Source of the DNA: Escarpia spicata
Lineage: Eukaryota; Annelida; Polychaeta; Sabellida; Siboglinidae
Direction: 5' to 3'
Assembly: GCA_963995525.1 (NCBI GenBank)
Contig: OZ023214.1
Location: 48,523,909-48,587,908, forward strand
Length of the DNA stretch: 64,000 nucleotides
Position numbers and translations under genes: made by a program. Below, in pieces: positions 9,930-21,800 of the stretch (the first letter of the stretch is position 1; every line of letters begins with the position of its first letter). The notes beneath the pieces are model-generated. The model worked only from the letters and a program-made list of their open reading frames with translations. It made no database searches and had not been told where the DNA came from.

Positions 9930-12900
9930 CAAGTTTTCCCTTTTTCCTGGAATATTTTATGATATTTTGCTTTGTTATTCTATATTGTTTGAATGTATCT
10001 GGAACTAAAGCATTGATTGATTTACTGACTGATAGGTTGATCATTTGTTTGTTATGATAAACCACATCTTATACTATAATTTGACAGTTTCAGTACATTC
10101 ATAAACAAATAATAGCTGTTGTTAATTTGAATGTCCATTGGACAATGTTTATTGGTACCACAGGGTCCGATTCATGTCATGCAGCACTAGCACCCGTAAT
10201 TACATTTCATGCTGCATTCATTGTAAATAATGATATTTATCAGGAAATAATAAATTAAACAAATTATAAAAATATATTTATAAAATCGGATTCATTAAAA
10301 AAAAATTGTGTATCAGATTAGTAAAGTACATCCAAACAGATAGTATATAACAGTGAAACCATGCATCTTTTTAAAATGTCATACTTTACACAATAACATA
10401 ACTTTACAACAAAAACAATAAGACTTTGTGCTTTTAAAAAGTAACAGAATCTAAATTTCTAAGGCAGTGTTAACATTTTCATGGAATAATTCCAGGAATT
10501 CTTCCAGGAACGCCATCACTTGACCTTGTGCCAGTTGTGACACAAATTCTCCAGTATCACTTATTGAAACATTACCCCAAGTTCCAGGAATAACATTAAT
10601 GTCATAATTTTTAGGAACACATCAATCTTGTCAAACTTTGAGATTTCGGAATCCTGTTTTCCAAACTATTATATGTGACAGGAAATTAAACATCTGTTAA
10701 GGTTGTCATAGTAATTGTCATCCATGTCACCATTTTCTAAAAAAAAGTTTCGTAATTCTGAGCACGACATAAAACTGAATGATGAAAGTTTTGTAAACAA
10801 TAAATGTTGATACAATACTCAAACTGGCTTTTAAATCTGTCTAAATAATGACAATATAAAAACAGTATTGACATCTATAAAAACCTAAAATAAATCAAAT
10901 TTGTATAATGTTTACCACACATTTATTATGATACTGAATCCAAGGACACATGACTTTCTGACCACTTCTGTTATTTCAAAGAATAACAATAGATGACTTC
11001 ATGACTGTTTTAAGCTCATGTTGGCAAACTCTTTTTTATTTTACAAAATAACAAACTGGTTTACCTAAAACATTAAACAATTTATTAGGTGCAAATTCAA
11101 TCCATCTCTAAAGTATACATATCTTCATTACTGAAATATTACACTAATATTACACTAATAGTGAGTAAAATACCTTTAAAAAATAAGCAAAAATTTGTTC
11201 TAGTCTTTGTACAGTTCAATAGCTAACTAATCAAATGTGCTAAAGATCGAGGCTTATTAATAAGTTTACAGAAATAAATATTACTTTTTAAAACCAGTAT
11301 TTAGTTTTTAATATATTAATATACATTTATTTTATTGCTTGTACAGTGCATCAATCTGCTATGCGGGAATTCGTGCTAAAGAAATACCATACTATTATTA
11401 TTTTTATTATTTTCCAAATCTGCATGCATTACATGTGAATATCATTTAGAAACTTTCATTTCAGAAATTCCCTGTACGAAAGCCTTAAACATTGGCTGTA
11501 GGTATATATCAAATGTATTATTACAAACTGTCAAATGTGCACAAATATCACCGAGTGGTCCATACGATTTAATATCTTACAAGCTTCCGGTTGATATCAC
11601 AATAATAAATGTAGCTGGCGACTACTATTGAATGTGTTTTCAAGCAGCAAATGGACTCTCGATTCTGCTGCAAAGCATCGGCAGAATATTAAATTCAGTT
11701 CTATTTCTGTGGTTGACATGTTGCTTAATTGACACCGGCTGTCGCTGTCACAACTGCTCGAGAATGTGACATGCCACTATTATGAGCAATTCCGATAGTA
11801 GGTGAACATCCGCATCTCTATTTTTGCAGGTGCTGCGGGCTAAAGCTGACCATTATCAGCTGCCCCGATAGAACCATTTGCCACATATGCTGCCACTGAT
11901 CAATTGTTGCTAGGCCTTGTTTCATGCAGAAGGTTTAAATAATAAAAGTAATTAAATCTGCCATACCAAGCTGCAGCTAATTACAAACTGACAGTTCATT
12001 AACATTTAATTTTATTAACTGGGCTCCTCATATTCACAAAAAGCAAGAAAACTAATCCGAGAACTTGTTGATATTTAACTGACTTCACACAAAGTTCCCT
12101 GCAACTTTATGATAAAAACGCAAGATTCCCAAAACTAGACAATCATTTTTAATTGTTTCTTCATGATGTAACCCTGACCAACGTGGGTGCTAATGGAAGT
12201 GTCCATCACTTTTAGAAGGTTTCCCCAAAATAGCCGCTAACTACACCATTGGCATTATTATCTACCTGGCTGATAGTCAATCTTTACAGACCAGAAGTTC
12301 CTTGGGGATTGTCAATAAGTTCCAGATGACACCACTTTAACCTTTCTGTGTCTGTCAACCTTTTTTTCCAGCAAAAACCTGTTTTATCACGCACGTTCTG
12401 ATCAACTGCCCGCAGAGTTCATTGCCTCGCAAGCATTTGCACGCTCCGACAAATTACATTTATTGATTTGCGTCAACCCCCGTAAATTGTTCCGCAGTCC
12501 TGACACTGAAATATGATGTCAAAAGATGAATTCTGACACCAACATGTTTAATAACAATCAAGGGACGTGCAGGACTCGTTCCTGGCTGGTCTAACTAGAC
12601 AGCCCCAGAGATGAGATAACGCTATCAACATAATGTCAAATGTTTCACTTGTCTATTTCCGTCAGCATTTTCGTTAATGTCTCCCTTCCTGGATCCCGAT
12701 AGACCTCCTGGAAGGGAGGTTGCTTGGAACATTCTCGGAGAAAAGGGGAACCCCTGAGTCTCCTTAAGTCGCAATCAGAGGCCCTGGGAACATGCGTCGT
12801 CCTTTAAAGAAGACGAATGATTGCACGAGTGCAGCTGTAAATGCCGTGTTTGCTTATAGATGACTTGCACGAAAGCAATAAGGGATGCAACGTCATCGAG

Positions 12901-13260
12901 ATAATGCTTCCCAAAGTTGATGTCGCACTTGTTGTTTGCTTCTGCTCATGTGCTCTCACCTTACATCGCAGATAGGATAAGAGCACAGCGACGTAATCTT
13001 TCCACAACGTTGACCTGAAATGCATCGCACCCTCGTGGGATGTCAATCAGCGAACATACCCAACACCTTCCTTGGCACTGTGCCAAGCAAACCCAGCACT
13101 CGGGACATGGAAACACTACCAACTCAACACAGACCAGGCTGCAGTGGCTTCGTGTGTTCAGTTGTGGTACAAAATGACGAAACAACAATAACCTGGGAAA
13201 GTTAGAATTTGGTAACACAAGGAATGGGACAATCTGAAGGGAAATACATGTGGATGAACA
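9930..13260. other. Long AT-rich intron of the minus-strand gene
   Basis: No exon with the expected phase 1-1 grammar was found. A possible minus-strand exon near 12966-13020, between a TTTCAG acceptor and a GTGAGA donor, has cysteines but leaves the wrong phase. The stretch 10470-10620 contains short local duplications such as ATTCCAGGAA but no recognisable element. Confidence 0.45.
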
Positions 13261-13567
13261 GGAATTGACAGACATATGTGATGGTCCATGACACCTCGAT
13301 GGAGACTATCTAGAGGACTTTCGTGGCAGCCTCATAAAAGATAATGGTGCCTCTGTAAAGATCTCTGAAAGGACCCCGGTGTGCAATAAAATACTATACA
13401 TTGAAACTGAATGGACTGGCAGTCCATTGAAACTCAATGGACTGGCGAAACAGATAATAGTTGGGCGTAAACCTAATACTGTCACAGAAACCATCTGGAA
13501 GACCCAGACAGTTTCACCGAGACCATCAGAAGGACAAGACACAACTACGGAGACCAGTTGATGGACC

Positions 13568-13936
13568 CTCAAACATTCATGTACATATGCACATTCATAC
13601 AGAACCCAGTGTTTCCAAAGATACAGTATATACACTGCCTGTCCTCTTGCCCAACCGGGTAGCTACTCTGGCCGCTGGGAGCAAGATTCATTGGGTTAGA
13701 GAGAGACCACCAAACTGTGAATCCACGACAGGTTACACATTTACCCTGTGTGGGATCTTTTACTTCCCCTGGCATAGACACCAGGCAGAAGGGACCACTG
13801 GCTTTTAGTGTCTCTTCCAAAAGATACAGGCCAAGTTTCGAAATGGCAGCAGGTGGAATCGAACCACGTACTCTACCCTCGATCGACAGTCCAGCACTCT
13901 ACCACGTGACCACTGCTCCCCACTCAAACATTCATG
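13568..13936. repeat. 14-bp target-site duplication flanking the SINE
   Basis: CTCAAACATTCATG occurs at 13568-13581 and again, identically, at 13923-13936. These direct repeats bracket the SINE exactly, as expected from target-primed reverse transcription. Surrounding sequence (13270-13560 and 13937-14040) is a degenerate repeat rich in GGACC and GAGACC motifs. Confidence 0.85.
13582..13922 (-). mobile_element. tRNA-derived SINE, apparently full length
   Basis: Read on the minus strand the element starts GGGGAGCAGTGGTCACGTGG at about 13921. It has an A-box-like TGGTCACGTGGTAGAGTGC and a perfect B box GGTTCGATTCC near 13858-13868, which form an internal RNA polymerase III promoter. A body of about 250 bp follows, including GTAAAAGATCCCACACAGGG. 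The tail ends near 13582 without a long poly(A). SINEs encode no protein and depend on a LINE for movement. The short perfect target duplication suggests a fairly recent insertion. Confidence 0.85.
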
Positions 13937-13999
13937 GTGACACGAAGGACCCGGAACACTGATGACAACCAACCAAGGGACCCTCCTCACATGTTAATA

Positions 14000-14690
14000 G
14001 AGGCTAACGAAAGGACCATTTCAGGACACAATTACGTATGGAACTTATACCTTGTACAAACGTAACAGAGGAGGACATACATTCCACCAATTGTGCACAG
14101 TGCCATCTGCACCTTTCTACTATACAACAATCATATTCACATCAGAGTAATTAAATCACCAAAAGCTGTCAGCATATCAGCAGTTGTCTCAATGGCCTAG
14201 ACTACCAGGGACAGCCCAACACATTGTCAGAAAACTACTTATGACACTATTAATTGGTTAATGGGAAATTTATTGCTACAAAACAGTTAAGGCAACAACC
14301 TGATTGCAGGCTTGAGTGACATCACTGATGTTTGAATGGAGCACTCAGCATTGTCTAGTTACAGCTGATGTCAGACAGCAAATGTACAGCCACATGGGGA
14401 ATTCACTCAAAACAATGAATGCTAGAGCCATACCTTTTACATCAAGACATTTCCAGAATTCTGTGCATGATTTGGGGTTTAAATGAGACCAAAAATACCT
14501 TAGGAGACACGCGACAGTTCCACATGAAAACAACAATAGTACATTCCATGCAAACTGAGGAATTGTTAAATTTAGACAATTTACGTCCTGTGTCTGTAAC
14601 TGCATCTGTTGTGACAGATGAATCTTGGGTGTTGCAAATGGGGTATACAAAAAACTACAATACCCATTTACAAAAACTGTAATCCCTTAA
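14000..14690. other. AT-rich DNA without a supported gene
   Basis: Open frames on both strands in 14345-14680 show no family signature and no convincing splice sites. Probably intronic. Confidence 0.4.
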
Positions 14691-15395
14691 AGACACCCAC
14701 ATCATTACGATAGGGCACTTACAAATGTTGCATTATATAAAAATTCCAAAACTTTAGAGAAAACACTATTCTGTACCCTAATCAACAATGACAAAAATAT
14801 GCAATAATGATCAATATCGAGCAAACGTCTAACAATGTATTGCAATCCTACAGAAAGTTTAGACTTATGCATTTGGTAATAGAAACATAATTTTGCCAAT
14901 GACGGCCAAAAGAAAACAGCATGTCTCAAGTGCAAGACATGGTTCACCAATAAAGCAACCTCAGCCATTTCTGTAGAGCAACAATTAGCACGAGACAATT
15001 ACAGTTGTGTAACACGTATAGACACCCAACAAGTGATGTGGCCATCAACACCAAACAATCCTATCTAAACATTGCCAACTTTCTGAGAAAAAAACTATCC
15101 TGTACTATCCTGTAAGTAACAGTGATAAAAATGCAATAAAATGCAATTACCATTAATACAGAGCAAACGTTGAACAATGTACAGTGTATTATCATCCAAA
15201 GCAATGTATATACTATGTATACTTTCACCAGTCACAGCAATACGAGGACAGCATTTTGCAATGTTTCAAAAGTTCTAAAACGGTTCACCCTAAAACAACA
15301 TGGATCGTTTCTGCTGTAGACGGACAATTAGCACAGTCAACCATAATGTAACATGTACAGACACCTAACAAGCAGTGGTGCTATCACCAGCCTAC
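14690..15395. repeat. Tandem duplication, unit ~338 bp
   Basis: 14690-15040 and 15040-15395 share a series of landmarks in the same order: an ATGCAATAA motif, GAGCAAACGTYKAACAATGTA, GACACCYAACAAG and CAATTAGCAC. The copies are diverged, so the duplication is old. Two copies only. Confidence 0.6.
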
Positions 15396-15469
15396 ACTCC
15401 TACCTGGTCCATGGGTCCCATGTACGTCCCAGACACACACAAGAATCCAGGCAAGAAGACTCAGCCTGT

Positions 15470-15930
15470 GGCCCGGTGTCATGATCCGACCCGAGTGGGT
15501 TTAGACGGCCCACAGCATGCAACGGGCTGAAGCTCAGGCCACGGCACCGCGACTGACCAGCAGCTATCCAAAAGGCATTGTTGGTTGAACGGCGATGAGA
15601 ATTAACAATTAACTTTCTGCGGAGCACCGCGAAATGATTAGACACGATTGTAGGAAGTAGTGCTGAATTGCCGATGCTGCTAAAGTGTCTCCACCATCGA
15701 ACGCACTAGGTCCGCCCACCAATCAATATTCGATTGAAGCGCGCACATGGCGGAGGAAGATTACACCACTGTTGCATCCCCTGCACCGGCCGATCGGTGA
15801 CGTTAGGGAGCAGCGCTTGCTTGACGTCACCGCCACTTCATTACACCACCACTTCATCAATGAGCTTTCTCTGGTCAGTGCCACTTGCCGTGGTCACGAT
15901 GCGAGCGCGATTGTTACGCTAATCATTGCA
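15470..15930. promoter_or_regulatory. CpG-rich candidate promoter with a perfect CRE
   Basis: CpG is far denser here than in the AT-rich flanks. It contains the palindromic cAMP-response element TGACGTCA at 15822-15829, a CCAAT box at 15719 and several CpG clusters. In an animal genome with CpG depletion such a patch usually marks an unmethylated promoter. Direction is unknown: a strong start-codon context lies on the plus strand at 15748. The patch sits inside an intron of the large minus-strand gene, so it could be an internal promoter or an independent gene. Confidence 0.5.
15748..15800 (+). CDS. Candidate first coding exon starting MAEEDYTT
   Basis: ATGGCGGAGGAAGAT in good Kozak context encodes MAEEDYTTVASPAPAD, then meets GTGACG, a possible weak donor, just before an in-frame TGA. 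It lies in the CpG-rich patch about 25 bp downstream of a CCAAT box. MAEED-type acidic starts are common in eukaryotic first exons. However, ATGGCGG is also the core of YY1-type sites, and no downstream plus-strand exon was found. Treat it as a hypothesis. Confidence 0.3.
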
Positions 15931-16104
15931 CGAACAGGTTAATGCCACAACTGGCTCGAGTAGCGTGCGCTCGTGTCTATCTAATGACAAGAAAGATCGG
16001 AGTAATAGGTTGTGCTATTGATCCGCCGGCACTTCTTCAATGTGTCGAGGAACTAATAAAATTATAGTTTATGCTCAAAACACTGGCGGGAAACCCAAGA
16101 AAAC

Positions 16105-16195
16105 AGACTTATAATAGCAATAACAATAAACAGACTTCCTTAGCGCTAATATCTTTGAAAAATCTAGGTTCAGTGGCGCATCAAAACTACCTTGG
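16105..16195 (-). mobile_element. 3' end fragment of an L2/CR1-like LINE
   Basis: AATAACAATAAACAGACTTC followed by TTAGCGCTAATATCTTTG and a TTCAGTGGCGCATCAAAAC motif matches, with mismatches, the 3' ends of the LINE copies at 24796 and 39735. All three are on the minus strand. Only the tail is present. Confidence 0.6.
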
Positions 16196-16244
16196 CAATG
16201 TGATTCACTGGCCCACATATTCACGCGACAAATAACACTTATAA

Positions 16245-16500
16245 GCTCCTTTATTATATCTGAACGACTATTACTGATGTAAAAAATAGTGTTTCTTTTT
16301 TATTGTTTTAATGGCTTGTCAAAGTAAAATATAGAGTCTACACCTCCTTTGCTATACTTTGATGGGCTGTTGAAATGATATGTAGTCTGTGTGTCTCCTT
16401 TATCATGTTTTAATGGCCTGTAGAAGTAATATGAATATAGTGTGTACCTCCTTTATTATATTTTAATGACTTTAGTGGATGATAAGTAGTGTTTTGTACC
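16245..16500. repeat. ~52-bp minisatellite, about five copies
   Basis: Units contain CTCCTTTATTATATTTTAAT followed by GGCCTGTNGAAGTAATAT. Starts are near 16246, 16300, 16342, 16394 and 16448. The copies are imperfect. Confidence 0.7.
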
Positions 16501-16509
16501 ATATCCGCA

Positions 16510-18340
16510 TAATAAACTATCAAACATTACCAATCAATTAACTCACACCAATAATCAATGTGTTTATATAACTTTTAATGGATTTTGATTGTAATCATAT
16601 AGAATTACTAGCTTCCAGAAAGCTAAATTTCCCGACACATATGTAAATGCTTAATGACCAACATGACAAATACTGTTGGTCAACTCCATTAACCTCTGAA
16701 TACATTTTAACGACACATATTTCAGCCCTGGTTTTTGGATAAGAGTAATGAATTTCAAAACCAGCAATATCATTAGTTAGATGCATAATTCAACCGACAC
16801 CTCATTCCAATAAATAATGATGAATAATCAACAGGTGAAGTGCTGGTTTTTGTTTCACTTCTTGCATAGACAGTACATAAATTTCTAATTTGATTCCTTA
16901 ATCACTACCTTTACGAAACATGATATAATAATTAATTACTACGTGGGTGCAACAACTGAGGCAGCATAATCACCAGCATCTTAGCTCAGATGGCTACAAC
17001 CAGGTAGAACGCACTACACTTATACTCTTAATCAGTCCAATGTAAAGGTGGATGGGTGAGTTTAGATAATGTATAATAATTACACACATATATGACACAT
17101 ATCTCATCTCCTAAATAGAATGTCAAGGTTATATACATAACAAAGAAGAATATAAATTAATTTAATCCACAAACAACTTCATTATTAATATATGCCAATA
17201 CAAAAGTGAAAATGTACTCGAATTGCAAAGGTTAGTTATGCAGACAACCTTTACAGCAGCATAGATAGTGTGATGCACCAACTATGAATAATCACCAACA
17301 AATTTTATCAGACAAGTCCAGGGATCAAACGTGTACAAAACCTGACAAAACACATCCACAAATAACATTTTTCTGTCGTTTTCAATTACAGTAAAAACGC
17401 AAGCCCCCGACCAAATCGCATGACGTTCTACTATCAACTTCCATGCAGTGACCTTGAACTGCAGTGCATTTTTGAAGCATTTTGTACGTACGAGAAAGCC
17501 GGAGTTTTCACACAGGGACGCAGTGCCATCCATCACATTAATTAGAAACTATGGCATGGGGACTTCAGTGCGTTCCCCAATGATTCCACAGACCACACTT
17601 GTCACCCGTTACAGCCGTTGCATATTCATAGCCAGACGTTGCACAAAGTAACCGCATGAAGCCGGAAACTGCATAGTATGAGGCAGTAAAAAAATTCTTA
17701 ATAACCCACGAACATTAAACAACCCTTATGAATTTGTTTTTTTGCTCAACTCGTTTAGCAAGACAGCAATCTATCTAGAATCCACTATGAAATGTGAGCT
17801 CGTTTGTATGAATTATTTTCTGAGTTCACTAAAATTAAATATTAAATTATTTTTAACCAGGTCCAATACAAACCCGTTGAAGTTTATTTACATACAAGCA
17901 CGCTTTGTAGTCAACACTTATGTCAACAAATTAATATAAAAACAGTTACAAATTATTTTATTATACCAAGATGTCACAACTGGGCCTGTGGTAGAAGTTA
18001 CTGTCAAATAACTGAATCCCACCACATAGAATGAAACTATTTTAAGGGTTTTAATTAGGCTACCATTTATTATTCTCCTAAACGTGTCATATTTTATGTG
18101 AAATTTTGAGATATCAAACTGCAAGAATGACTTTAAAATGCTTCTTATTTGTACAATTCTGCTCTGCACAGTTCTAATATCAAGTCATGAGTCAACACTA
18201 TAAAATAATGAATACAGCCTACATGCAAAAAGCCTACTTCAATAAATCATGACATATTTGTATCACAGACTGACATACAGAGGTGTTGTTGCAATAGGAA
18301 TAACTGGTAGGAATTAACACTTGTGGGAGGCATCCGTCAG
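16510..18340. other. AT-rich intronic or intergenic DNA
   Basis: No gene called. A tRNA-like phrase, TAGCTCAGATGGC near 16981, may be a decayed SINE head. Minus- and plus-strand open frames in 17280-17650 have no recognisable signature. Confidence 0.4.
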
Positions 18341-18345
18341 AGGAA

Positions 18346-18548
18346 GTTAACTGTTACCCACACATGAACTGCCCTGACAGAAGACCACCCCCGTGCTGAC
18401 GTCATTGCGGCTGCGAGTGATCTGACAGATACGACGGATGCATAGTAAAGGCAGCCACTTCTGTTTGAAATAGAACCGTCCTGTGAAGGAAACAATTTGT
18501 CCAACCGGGGGTAACGTAATGCAGCCTTCCGTTTCATTTCTCACGAAC
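18346..18548 (-). CDS. Unassigned candidate exon next to the G-rich repeat
   Basis: On the minus strand the CT-rich complement of the 18.55-18.73-kb repeat forms an unusually long pyrimidine tract ending CTCCACAG. It is followed by 67 open codons to a GTAACA donor. The frame is rich in cysteine (FCQGSSCVG near its end) but is entered in phase 0 and left in phase 1, which does not fit the flanking phase-1 gene. A CRE (TGACGTCA) lies at 18399-18406. It could be an unrelated exon or chance. Confidence 0.2.
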
Positions 18549-18552
18549 GACT

Positions 18553-18726
18553 GTGGAGGGAGTGGAGGGAGTGGAGGGAGTGGGGGGAGTGGGGGGAGTG
18601 CGGGGAGTGGGGGGAGTGGGGGGAGTGGGGGGAGTGGAGGGAGTGGAGGGAGTGGAGGGAGTGGAAGGAGTGGGGGGAGCGGAAGGAGTGGGGGGAGTGG
18701 AGGGAGTGGGGGGAGTGGAGGGAGTG
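18553..18726. repeat. 9-bp G-rich minisatellite (GGAGGGAGT / GGGGGGAGT)
   Basis: About nineteen copies of a 9-base unit, each with a GGG to GGGGGG run separated by AGT or AGTGG. The plus strand is almost pure purine plus T and suited to forming G-quadruplexes; the complementary strand is a pyrimidine tract. All frames are open simply because the unit length is divisible by three, giving GGS or EGV repeats, so coding is not implied. Confidence 0.95.
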
Positions 18727-18779
18727 AGACACGGTATGATGCAGGTAGTGGGAAGAAAGACGTGACGTAGTAAACATTA

Positions 18780-20520
18780 ATAATTATTACTGATTACTTT
18801 ATTATGGTCCTGTCCCTCAGGTCCCCTGTTTTCCCAGGCAAGAACACACTCTCCAAATTACCTTTCATCTTATTGCTAGTTTCTTTCATTTCCCAGAAGG
18901 CACTACTTCTACCTCGGGTTGTTAATACTTGGAACTTTGCATTCTGGAGGGAATGTTGCTAGGCAGAAACAGGTGGGAAAAATTAGAAAAACTAGTACTA
19001 AAGAACAAGACAAGTAAAGTAAATAAACATGACTGCTAGGCAACAATAAGATATGTATTAAAAATAGGAAAGAAGTACTATTAAGATGTAGGGTGTGAAA
19101 GGAAGTTGGAAAAAAAATATGTGGATGCCGAGATGTGAAACTGATGGGGGTGAGTGGGAGGTATATTCTTACAAATTGTGAGAAGTGCAATACTGGCCCT
19201 ACAAAACAGGCGAGAGAAGTTAGCCCCAAAATGGTAAATCCCTAAAATAATCGGGAGACTGAGATTTGAGACCCTGAACTCTGCCATCCCCCACTATGCA
19301 GTACATAAATATGCTATGATTAGTATGAAACCATCCCGAATAAACAATGGCATAACAACATTTACCAAGAGAAGACAAATCACAGAGATGGCAAACAAAC
19401 AATGACGACTATAACATAAAATTAGGAAATAAACCTACATGTACTGACACAACCTTTCGAGAATTACAAAAAAAACATGAAAACGGAAATAAAAAAAGAT
19501 GGTGCCTCAGGTGCCCACACATTTTCCAGCAGACGAAAAATAACGATGTTGATCCGACAAATAGTCTAATTCTCCTCCCACCTGTGCCAGTAAGTTTCAC
19601 GCAGCTGTGGGACATCGAACTAAGTGCATCAACAATGTGCTAACAGTGTCCATAATGCCTCCCACATGAAAGTAACCAAACAATCTTGAGCTTCAAAGTA
19701 TCTGCCCTACAAATGATGCCTGAAACATGTAAACCTTCCTAATGACACAACCAATCCACCTACTGTTGAATCTCCTACTGTGACTAATAATGATCCCATT
19801 GAGTTCACAAGTCCAGCATGTCAAAACCTTTCAGATCCATTACGTCCGTAATTCACCCGACTCGCTAATCGACAACCTAAGTACACACCGTACCTCTCCA
19901 ATTACAAATCACGCAAATGTGTGCGTCAATTCAAAACTAACAATGATGTCTGAAATTGTCGAAACGCAGCACGCTGTCTGTCTGTCTATCATCTCGACAC
20001 AACACCAACGTCATTGGGCCGCCATAGAGAACACAGCTTGTTACGCTACCTCTGATTTTATCTGCCTTCTCTATCAAATATTCATTGCCTATCACTTGGA
20101 AGTAAGTGTGTGAGCACACGTGTGATCGAACTGAAAACTGGTTAACACCTCCACGTGCTCAAAGATGATGAGTCTTAATTCGCCTATCATCACATCACTG
20201 CTGCACTTTGCCTAATAAGGTGGGGACTGATGTACTTGCCAGGGGCTCTTGGCCAGCCAGAGGAGGAGACAAGTGGGCAGCAATGACCTGTCTACCATCT
20301 GTTCTGTCTTTCTAAGACATGCTGGAACCTTTAATTAAAGCTTGCATACATTTCATATCCACCTTGCATTTTGTTAGAAGAATTGGTAACTGACTACGAA
20401 TTAATTTAATATTATTTTCTTAGCAAAGGGTGAATATGGCCATGTACCCCAGGTACACTCTATGACATCAGTCATAAGCATTGATAACTTATGAATTAAT
20501 GAAAGATTTATTTTGTAGCA
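18780..20520. other. AT-rich DNA without a supported gene
   Basis: No exon, tRNA or known element recognised. Open frames near 18909-19290 and 19790-20113 have no family signature and lack clear splice sites. Confidence 0.4.
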
Positions 20521-20539
20521 AAGGTTGTTAATTATTATA

Positions 20540-20710
20540 CAGTCAAACCGCGCTTTATTGTCACCCCAATAATCCAGCCATCTAGCAATTAAGGCCACTC
20601 TAGGGCAGTTCCAAATTCTTCTATATAGTAAAGTATACAAAATTAGTCCCACTAATATGATCATCTCGTCATTCAGGTCAAAGGGTGACTTTAATAGTGA
20701 GGTTCCACTG
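20540..20710. mobile_element. pogo/Tigger-type MITE, 171 bp
   Basis: Left end CAGTCAAACCGCGCTTTATT and right end, read on the other strand, CAGTGGAACCTCACTATTAA are imperfect terminal inverted repeats of the CAGTNNAACC type found on Tc1/mariner-group pogo elements. A TA precedes the left end, as expected for TA target duplication; the matching right TA is not intact. No coding sequence. It sits 169 bp downstream (minus sense) of the calcium-binding EGF exon. Confidence 0.65.
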
Positions 20711-20878
20711 CATATGTTATATTATATATATTATTATGAATATAACATAATTTCCAGTTTTAAGCAATGCAAATAATATAGCAAGTGGTAATAGATAATA
20801 CATGTGTTTGATTTCTCGTGAAATGAGATGTGTGAAAAAGTTGAATGGATGAGGAAGATCAAAGTAAAGTGAACTTAC

Positions 20879-21001
20879 GTTTGCACTTATTTCTGTTGCC
20901 ATAGAAACCATATCCACACTGGCAGACGTAGCTGCCGATTGCGTTGAGACACCGGGCGGTGGGCGGACAGACGTGGCCACCACTCTGGCACTCATCAATG
21001 T
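20879..21001 (-). CDS. Exon: calcium-binding EGF-like domain
   Basis: Acceptor ..TTATGTTTTCAG and donor GTAAGT enclose 123 bases that encode one complete EGF module in phase 1-1. It begins DIDECQSGGHVCPPTARCLN and ends in a CxC...C pattern before NKCK, six cysteines in all. DIDEC and the later LNAIGSYVC are the calcium-ligand and hydroxylation-type motifs of cbEGF domains; the residue is N in a C-x-N context. cbEGF modules are rigid extracellular spacers and binding sites. This is the best supported exon in the window. Confidence 0.92.
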
Positions 21002-21127
21002 CTGAAAACATAAGCAATGGTGATAAAACAAAAGTGAAGTTCTTCTACACTGCAGTATGCAGTCCTTAGGACTGCACAAAGCACTTTCCACTTTAATCCA
21101 GGGCAATCTTCTTCAATCAAACACCAT

Positions 21128-21330
21128 CTTGACTTTTCTGTGAAGCATTCAGCCACACTGCAATTAACGCAAGAAGACTATTTGCACCCAAATATCCACC
21201 ACTGTCTATAGCCAGGTACTCATTCATACAGCTGAGTGAACTAGAGCAATATAGAGTGAACGATCTTGCACAAGGTTCAAAACTGCAGCACAGGATTCAA
21301 ACCTGGCTTCTCTAGATTGCTGCACTACAA
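21128..21330 (-). mobile_element. tRNA-derived SINE copy
   Basis: On the minus strand it has a B-box-like GGTTTGAATCC (21293-21303) followed by TTCACTCAGCTGTATGAATG and CAGTGGTGGATATTTGG. The same body recurs at 21650-21800. Older and more diverged than the SINE at 13.6-13.9 kb. Confidence 0.6.
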
Positions 21331-21649
21331 AATAATCTACATAAATATGATAACAACTGTAAGTGCATCTCGTCCCAGGTGTTGAGGTCCACTCACCTAT
21401 TTCTATGTTAATACATCATTGAAACAATTCCTTCTGATCAACTATTTGGCAATGTATTAGAAAACTGTTGCAAATGTAGTTATTTTGAATTATCCATTTA
21501 TGATGTTACGTATTTGCTTTGCCACCTATCAGATAAACTGTAGAGTGGTTAGTAGCTCACTAGGTGGGACGACTGTGAACGGAATAAAAATACTGTAACG
21601 GTGATCCATTGAAAGTGATTTACATCATCTGGCTGTTCATTCCATCATT

Positions 21650-21800
21650 AACTGGACTTCTCTGGGAAGAATTCAGTCACACGGCAATTGCTCCACAAAG
21701 CTTATTTGCTAATATATCCACCACTGTCTATCGTCAGTTACTCTTGTGTACAGCCAGGTGAACTGAGTCAACATGGCTCGAGTGAAAAAATTGCTTAAGT
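21650..21800 (-). mobile_element. tRNA-derived SINE fragment
   Basis: Shares ATCCACCACTGTCTATNGYC, ATTCAGYCACACNGCAATT and an ACAGC..GTGAACT motif with the element at 21128-21330, in the same orientation. The tRNA head is not clear in this copy. Confidence 0.55.

Noticed and set aside
12728..12742. Heat-shock element
   Set aside because: GAACATTCTCGGAG has a mismatch in the third GAA unit and no associated promoter.
12966..13020. Minus-strand cysteine-rich exon between exons at 20.9 and 9.8 kb
   Set aside because: Good-looking signals but exits in phase 2 or 0, which would break the frame into 9761-9835.
13840..13922. Functional tRNA gene
   Set aside because: A and B boxes are present but the flanking body and target duplication show a SINE, and the cloverleaf is not intact.
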